Source of the DNA: Laguncularia racemosa
Lineage: Eukaryota; Streptophyta; Magnoliopsida; Myrtales; Combretaceae
DNA: 64,000 bases
Direction of reading: 5' to 3'
NCBI GenBank assembly: GCA_037954665.1
Contig: JBBMOL010000422.1
Location: 62,001 to 126,000, forward strand
Each line of letters opens with the position of its first letter. Position 1 is the first letter of the stretch. Below, piece by piece: positions 58,584-64,000 of this stretch. The translations under genes and the position numbers were made by a program. The notes under the pieces were generated by a model. The model saw only the letters and a program-made list of their open reading frames with translations, ran no database searches and was not told where the DNA came from.

Positions 58584-59604
58584 TGATGTGCTCAAAACCA
58601 CTTTGAAACACAATCAATTGACGCAAATAAAACAAGTCTCAAGTCAATCACAAACCGGTCCACTAAGGAGACAATTCACGTGAACACCTTGGAGATTTAG
58701 ATGGAAAATGTTGATCAAATGATGTAATTATAATCTCTATTTGTAACATTCACCAGGTAACCACAATAAGGATTGAAAACCACGTGGAAATCAGATCAAA
58801 GAAAGCAATAAAACAGTGAAATCCACTTCCCCCCTTCAATACCAAATTCACACCAATGCACTAAAAGTGATATATGTAATTTAAGTGCTCAAGGAACAAT
58901 CAATCTTACAAGATTGTTGTCCACGAAATATAACCACAAATATGTCCAAGAAAGATTCAAATCTACCCTAGATATGACTCAATAGAGAAGAAATGAACAT
59001 ACAACAAAGATGGAATCAATATGACTCACAATTCCCCTTCGTTGCACTCACCACAATTCCAATTCTTGGGTTGAAATTGATAAGAGTTTTGAACTAAGGA
59101 AAGAACCCAATTCCACACGTGAAAAAAAATGGCCTCCTCAAACCCTCTCTTAAGCAAGTATTTATACTTGCTACTCCTAGGGTTAAAAAGTGCTCAAAAT
59201 TACAAGTTTGCCACTTTTAAGGTGGCTAACCCTAAATGAAAGTTGCAAAGAAATAAAAGTTTCCCAAAACCAAATACAACCAAAATAGTTCATAAAAGAA
59301 GAAATATATAAAAGAAATGGTCTTCAAGATGCCGGTCTTCTATAAGATCCATCGGCCCAACTCATCACCGGTTCAGGTCGGTCCATGGATTACTCACAAG
59401 CTGAGTCTGAGGGAGTTTGTCCATTGCCTTAGGAAATATGATAAGTGTGCCTGTTGGAAAATAAAATACAAGAATAATAGAAAAGAGGTTAATATATAAA
59501 TAATTCCGGGGTCGATCTGCTTAGAATGGGCCCTCAACGCCAAGATTTGAAATCCTTTAGTTCTTACCCTAATGATAGGTCTTATTGGATTTTTATTCCT
59601 ATCA
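58584..59604 (-). repeat. N 5' LTR
   Basis: Minus-strand LTR of 1021 bp, read from TGATAGGAATA at 59604 to GAGCACATCA at 58584. TATA palindrome 59154-59171. The LTR-crossing frame is interrupted by one stop (at 59394) seven codons before the usual end at base 232. It is inserted in LTR O; the other half of O and N's own 3' LTR are not in the window. Confidence 0.88.
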
Positions 59605-60292
59605 ATTTTGATTGTAATTTTCATTTAGGACCAGCCACCCTAAAAGTAGCATATTTGTAATTTTGTGCATTTTCTAACCTTAAAAGGAGAAAGTATAAAT
59701 ACTTGCTTAAAGTAGGGTTTTAAGAGGCCATTTTTCAGAATTAGACAAACACTTTTTGTGAGGATTGGGGATCTTCCTAATTGTCATTAGACTCTCATCA
59801 ATTTCAAAGTCAAGAGTTGAAATTGTGGTGAGTGCAACACTTGAAATTGTGAGTAATATCAATTTCATTTTGTCGTGATTTCTTTTCTTCTCTAGTGTGT
59901 AATATCTAGGGTTGAATTGACATAGTTCTTGGTTAGATTTGGTTAAGTTTTTATGTCGAAATATTTAGTTTGTTGAGTTACTTGTCATAGTGTTATTCAT
60001 CAACATTTGCTAATCCTTGTTCATGTAGATTGCCTTGTTCTATAGAGGGAAATCACGATATTATCTTTGCTGATTATTCTTGAATTTCATGTGATAATTC
60101 AAGCTTGATTAGTATATATTGAGGGATTTGATTCTTTGTGTTGGATTAGTTCATTGTTTTATTGATTCCGAATCCACTTACACCCTTTGGAATCATGCAA
60201 ATTCTTCAATTGTTGAATGGAATTAGGGATTACATTTGGGGTTGGAATTTTACTCCATTTGATTGTGCTTAAAATCCCATTTAGGCACATCG
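59605..60292 (+). repeat. LTR fragment O (candidate 3' LTR of element A)
   Basis: Right-hand two thirds of a plus-strand LTR, starting mid-LTR at N's insertion and ending CACATCG at 60292. From 59811 it matches 1-482 end to end. No PBS follows, as expected of a 3' LTR. Confidence 0.8.
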
Positions 60293-60690
60293 GTGAGCTT
60301 AATAGGACTATCCATACGTGAATAATTGTTTTAAGCATAGAATTTGTAATTATAATTATTAACAATATGTTATGATGGAAGTGAGTTTTAAAAGAATTTC
60401 ATAATAACATTGCTAATTCTTTTAAAATGAAACATGAATATATGGTGTATATTAATGTAACTTCCACTAGTTGAACAAAACTTCATACTAAGCCAATGTT
60501 CAATATGCTTTATAGGTATGAAGCAAGACCTATAGTAATTGTATGTATTTCTCAATGTAAAAGAACTAAATATAGAAGTAACAATCATCATGCTATTATT
60601 TATTTCAAAGCATTATAGGAATTATATTGTGAAATTTTAAAAGAAAATAAACATAGAATATTCTGAATTGATAAACTCATGTAATGCATG

Positions 60691-61435
60691 TCACTGGATA
60701 GTGCAATCACGACCCTTCTTGCTTTGTCTTTGGTTATGGAGTTCCTCCCTTTCTTTACATGCCTCTTCTAGACTCTTCCTCAAATTGTCAATTTCAGCAT
60801 CCAACTTCATTTGAGCTTCTTGTGCATGCTCTTCTGCCCTCTTTCTAGCAGCTTGTTCTTCTACCAATTGTTGTTGTTCAACCTAAGAAACCCATCCACA
60901 CACTAGATAGCTCATTAAATAAATTAGTAATCTACATAGATATCTCATATTTTTTAACTCAACAATAAATAATCATGTTCATTATATAATAATATTGATT
61001 CAATTCATAAAAGTGAAAGAAAAAGTGTCTAAGAGTTCAATTGCAAAATGTAATGCTAAAATTATAATATTTATAATTTGCTTAAGCTAGTCTTCATAAG
61101 ATCTTTGCACCTGCTCTTGCTCCTGCAACTTTAATATTTCTACTTCACTATATACTCTTAAAGAACCGATAGCTTCCTGCTGGTCATGAAGCTTCAATGC
61201 CCCTTTCTATCAAATAGACATATGTTAATATAGTAAATGATAGGTAGAAATTTCATGTAATTTCATAGTGAAATGACCTACTAACCTTTAGTTCATCAAA
61301 CATTTCATCTAAGTAAGGCTTTCCATCATTCTGATTAATAACCATATCTACAAGAGATAAGAGTTCTTGAACTTGTGTAGTCCTCTTTGATCTATTCTTT
61401 GTCTTATTATCAAAAAGCACCTTCCGATTCCCACA
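60691..61435 (-). pseudogene. Partial En/Spm-like (Ptta) transposase C-terminus, three exons
   Basis: Exon a (61435-61286, 50 codons, CGNRKVLFDNKTKNRSKR to YLDEMFDELK) lies between a CCCAG acceptor and a GTTAG donor. Exon b (from 61206 down to about 61082) begins KGALKLHDQQEAIGSLRVYS after ATAG; its donor is unclear and it carries a TAG where copy 1 has CAA. Exon c (60882-60691, 64 codons) begins VEQQQLVEEQAARKRAEEHA after CTTAG and ends with TGA. Exons b and c form a charged coiled coil. The QVQELLSLVD segment and terminal coiled coil recall plant Ptta/En/Spm proteins. The N-terminal DNA-binding part is absent. Another plant gene with a coiled-coil C-terminus cannot be excluded. Confidence 0.45.
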
Positions 61436-61746
61436 CTGGGTTAAAATTTCCTACCAAATTGTAATCATAAGCCTATATCAACTAAATGAATTTAAATATA
61501 TGATAGAACAAATCTCATTTGTCTAAGCTTTTCAAGGTAAAAAATTTTAATATTCCATCATTTATGCTATGTGAGTAGTTTTAATTCTTAAAGCACCTAG
61601 CTTTGTTAAGAGCTACCCCTTATCTTAACTGAAGGGATCTTAAGGCCAATCTAGGCAAGCAATAAAGAGCTCTTTACTCGTGTAAAATTTTCTATAGTTT
61701 CTCTATTACTATTTCCTTATTTTATTTATTATCATTTGCTGGTGTC

Positions 61747-61754
61747 TATTTATA
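61747..61754 (-). promoter_or_regulatory. TATA box of the En/Spm-like copy 2
   Basis: TATAAATA on the minus strand, about 310 bp upstream of exon a. In copy 1 the matching stretch (about 44750) has lost the box. Inferred promoter only. Confidence 0.35.
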
Positions 61755-61973
61755 GCTAGGCTTTTAGCCTATCGAAATGCTATCTTTGCCCTAGCTTAAG
61801 GACCTCTCAACCTAGCTCATGACCTACAGGAGGTAAAGAGGTCGCCAAGGAGTCACTTCTTTGACAAGATGATCTATAGAGTTGTGATTGGCCCCAATGC
61901 TCAAGGAGCTTGCTAAATGTCAAGTTCAATTGAGGGTACTTGATGCCTACAAACTTAGGAACCTGGATGAAAG

Positions 61974-63030
61974 TCAATCAATTGCCCATTCCCTAAGAAC
62001 CCATATAAGCTAAGGACCCCTTAAGAGGATAGGAGGACACTTGAAACTACTAAGGTCAAGATAAGTCTTGCTTGAACACACACTCTCTTTCTTTTGAATA
62101 TTGTCACCATGATCTCTCTACACCCCTACAATTCTTTGATTCAAGCATTAGATTAGCTGCATTGGAGTCCCTTCAAGAACCCCCTTGATAGCTTACGTGT
62201 GTTCATTCTTACATGTTCATTTACCCCTAAGGCTCACTTACTACAAGAGAACTAGACTAAACAAACAAGGGTCATTGATCACACATCAACAGCATCATTT
62301 TTGCATTTCCATTTCTTGTAATTGTAACTTAAACTACTTATTTATTTATGCTCTTCTCAACAATTCATACTCTACTGTCAGTCATCTATCTTACTTCTTA
62401 CTCAATGCCTCAAAAAGGGACCTAGGTGCCCATGGTAAGTTAGAACATCATGATGGGTGAAATAAAAACAAACCATAAAAATATCCAAAAAAGAGAAACC
62501 TTGACTTGCAATATGAAGAAAACATTGTTAAACAAGCAATTTTGAACATCGTTCTAGCCATTTAAGAAATAAAATCAACTATACGCAAGTATATATCATT
62601 ATTGAGATAACTAAGAACTTAGTTAGAAAATCATAAGAGTCAAAAGAGGAAAGAAAAGGTCCACTTAAAATCTTGCTAGATTAAGACAAGAACATAAGAA
62701 ACTACCAAAATAAGCCTAGTAAAACATATGAACACAAACCAATTTTATTGGATAGGCTATGTATAGTACACTAAAAACAATCTCAATTGCTTATGAAAAT
62801 TTTAATACCCAAAACATAGTCGCTATGTCCCATGAGATATTCATGCACAAACCTAAACATAACATGTCAATTAAAGTGATCTAACTAAATTGGACAAGTA
62901 TAAGAAAAAGATTGAGACAACACATAAATCTACTTATGCAAAGGCATAAGAATCCTCCCGACAAGATAGACTCCATTGCGAGGGAATTGTGGCTTTGAAA
63001 GTGTGACACAATTAATCAACACCAACTCAA
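61974..63030. other. AT-rich stretch, nothing recognised
   Basis: No LTR, PBS or convincing gene. One plus-strand open frame of 91 codons (62185-62460) has no recognisable motif and no supporting copy elsewhere in the window. Confidence 0.4.
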
Positions 63031-63038
63031 AATAATAA

Positions 63039-63408
63039 GGGGAAAGTGTAAATAACCCCTTAAACTTTTATTTATGTGCAAATATATCCCTTAACTTACA
63101 AATGTTGCAAGCAACCTCATTAAACTTTGATCAATTGGCAAATAACACCCAAAAGTGGTATATAATCCCCTAAACTTTGATCATTATGTGAAAACAACCC
63201 TCAAACTTATCAAATTGTTCTTAAGCACTCCCTAAAGCATGAACTTATTTATTTATTTATTTTGGTTTCTTAATTTACTTAAAAAAGTAAGTGTCCTTTA
63301 TGTTATCAATTTATCAAAGTTTAGAAAGGTTATTTACAACATTTAAAAATTTAAAAGGTATATCTACACATATGTCAAAGTTTAATAGGACTATTTGCAA
63401 TTTTCCTT
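63039..63408. mobile_element. Probable MITE, 370 bp, imperfect TIRs and 8-bp flank duplication
   Basis: The left end GGGGAAAGTGTAAATAACCC and the inverted right end AAGGAAAATTGCAAATAGTC pair as imperfect terminal inverted repeats of about 30 bp, both running into TTAAACTTT. The flanks AATAATAA at 63031-63038 and 63409-63416 are identical. An 8-bp duplication would suit a hAT-type MITE, but the flank is low in complexity. Internal AAACTTTGATCA words recur. It encodes nothing. Confidence 0.55.
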
Positions 63409-63416
63409 AATAATAA

Positions 63417-64000
63417 ACTTCAAAAAAAAATTCTTCAATGTGAATGCATGAAGAAAAAGAAATTGTAGTGCTTCCAAGGATTAAGAAAAGAATCTTCTAC
63501 AACTTAGGTTTATTTTCTAAAGAAAAAACTTTATATGTTAAACATGATTTTATAAAATGAAGCAATAGACAGCTAAATCAAAAGTTAATTATTCATACAT
63601 TGAACTATTTCTAGATGAGTACTAACTTTTGAAAAAATTATTGGCTTGAGAATTAATCAATGCTACATTACACCCATTTCTTTGAGTTTGAGAAATAATT
63701 ATGAAAAGGAACAAGAATATGAGATCATGTTGGAGGTAACAAACATTAAAGAATAATGGAAAGATAATTTTGAAACTTAGCATAACAACATACTCATGTA
63801 CTGACTTTCCTAAGCAATATTCAATTAAGAACGCCACATAAAGGAAGAGAGGGGGGGTTGTGACAACTAAGACAAAAATTGCAACATAAGAACAAGCACA
63901 AGTTCCCTAATAAAAGAAAATGCCAACAATAACTATGGAAATGGAAGTAGGTAACCTTTAAAGGCTGGGGGCACTCACAACCCAAGTAACCATCTAAAGT
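63417..64000. other. AT-rich stretch, nothing recognised
   Basis: Unique-looking AT-rich DNA with a G-run at 63851-63857. The only open frame (63622-63837, minus strand) has no recognisable features. Confidence 0.35.

Larger units (their letters stand above)
60293..61973 (-). other. En/Spm-like transposase gene fragment, copy 2
   Basis: Minus-strand gene-like segment paralogous to 43340-44980: a TATA box, an upstream untranslated-looking stretch and three short exons separated by AT-rich introns. No terminal CACTA repeats were identified, so the family name is tentative. Confidence 0.5.

Noticed and set aside
44981..59604. J (44981-45855) and N (58584-59604) as the two LTRs of one minus-strand element
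   Set aside because: Their outer LTR sequences and lengths (875 against 1021 bp) differ clearly, and the flanks GAAAG and ATTTT do not match.
62185..62460. 91-codon plus-strand open frame as a small host gene
   Set aside because: No recognisable domain, no codon or copy support, and typical of chance open frames in AT-rich DNA.

Overview
The window is plant nuclear heterochromatin: about 60 kb of AT-rich, almost purely repetitive DNA made of nested, mostly decayed Ty3/gypsy-type LTR retrotransposons. Nearly every LTR ends in ...CACATCA or ...TATCA. The LTR end is followed by a primer-binding site close to TGGTATCAGAGC, the plant initiator-Met-tRNA type. No host gene, tRNA, rRNA or CRISPR array was recognised. 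The species cannot be named from the sequence; a flowering plant is the safe statement.

Layout. Element A (+) enters from the left edge (LTR 1-482). Element B (+, 1562-21058) is inserted in A's leader, and B in turn carries C (1631-5420), D (8001-12638) and E (13178-17951). A resumes at 21064 with gag, which F interrupts (22348-26644). A's protease is cut by a lone LTR, G (27196-28058). An unclassified stretch (28059-30191) precedes the minus-strand element H (30192-43289), which contains the nearly full-length plus-strand gag-pol element I (33973-40712). Then come an En/Spm-like transposase fragment (43290-44980), minus-strand J, plus-strand K, LTR L, plus-strand M, minus-strand N, and LTR fragment O (59605-60292), the closest relative of A's LTR. 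The last 3.7 kb holds a second, better copy of the En/Spm-like fragment with a TATA box, a probable MITE (63039-63408) and featureless AT-rich DNA. Exact 5-bp target duplications were read for C, D, E, F and H, and one-mismatch duplications for B and I.

How the elements relate. With related leaders and the same primer type, the elements divide the coding work. E and M encode gag plus protease and nothing more. H and K encode protease, RT, RNase H and integrase but start at a common MSSEM leader peptide that replaces gag. B and F have that gag-less start and protease, but a proline/glutamate-rich repeat module replaces polymerase and integrase. C keeps only gag ends. I carries a complete gag-pol frame (17 stops, no frameshift). 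D is an internally deleted relative of I that still has a 577-codon open frame. This looks like a mutually dependent community of gag-only, pol-only and parasitic elements.

Other striking structure: an ORF extension running exactly 232 bp into the 3' LTR in two dissimilar LTR families; a leader with two primer-binding sites exactly 186 bp apart in three copies; TATA boxes set inside inverted repeats, one of which has flipped between the two LTRs of E; and nonsense mutations that are nearly all CAG, CGA or TGG changes, as expected from cytosine-methylation decay.
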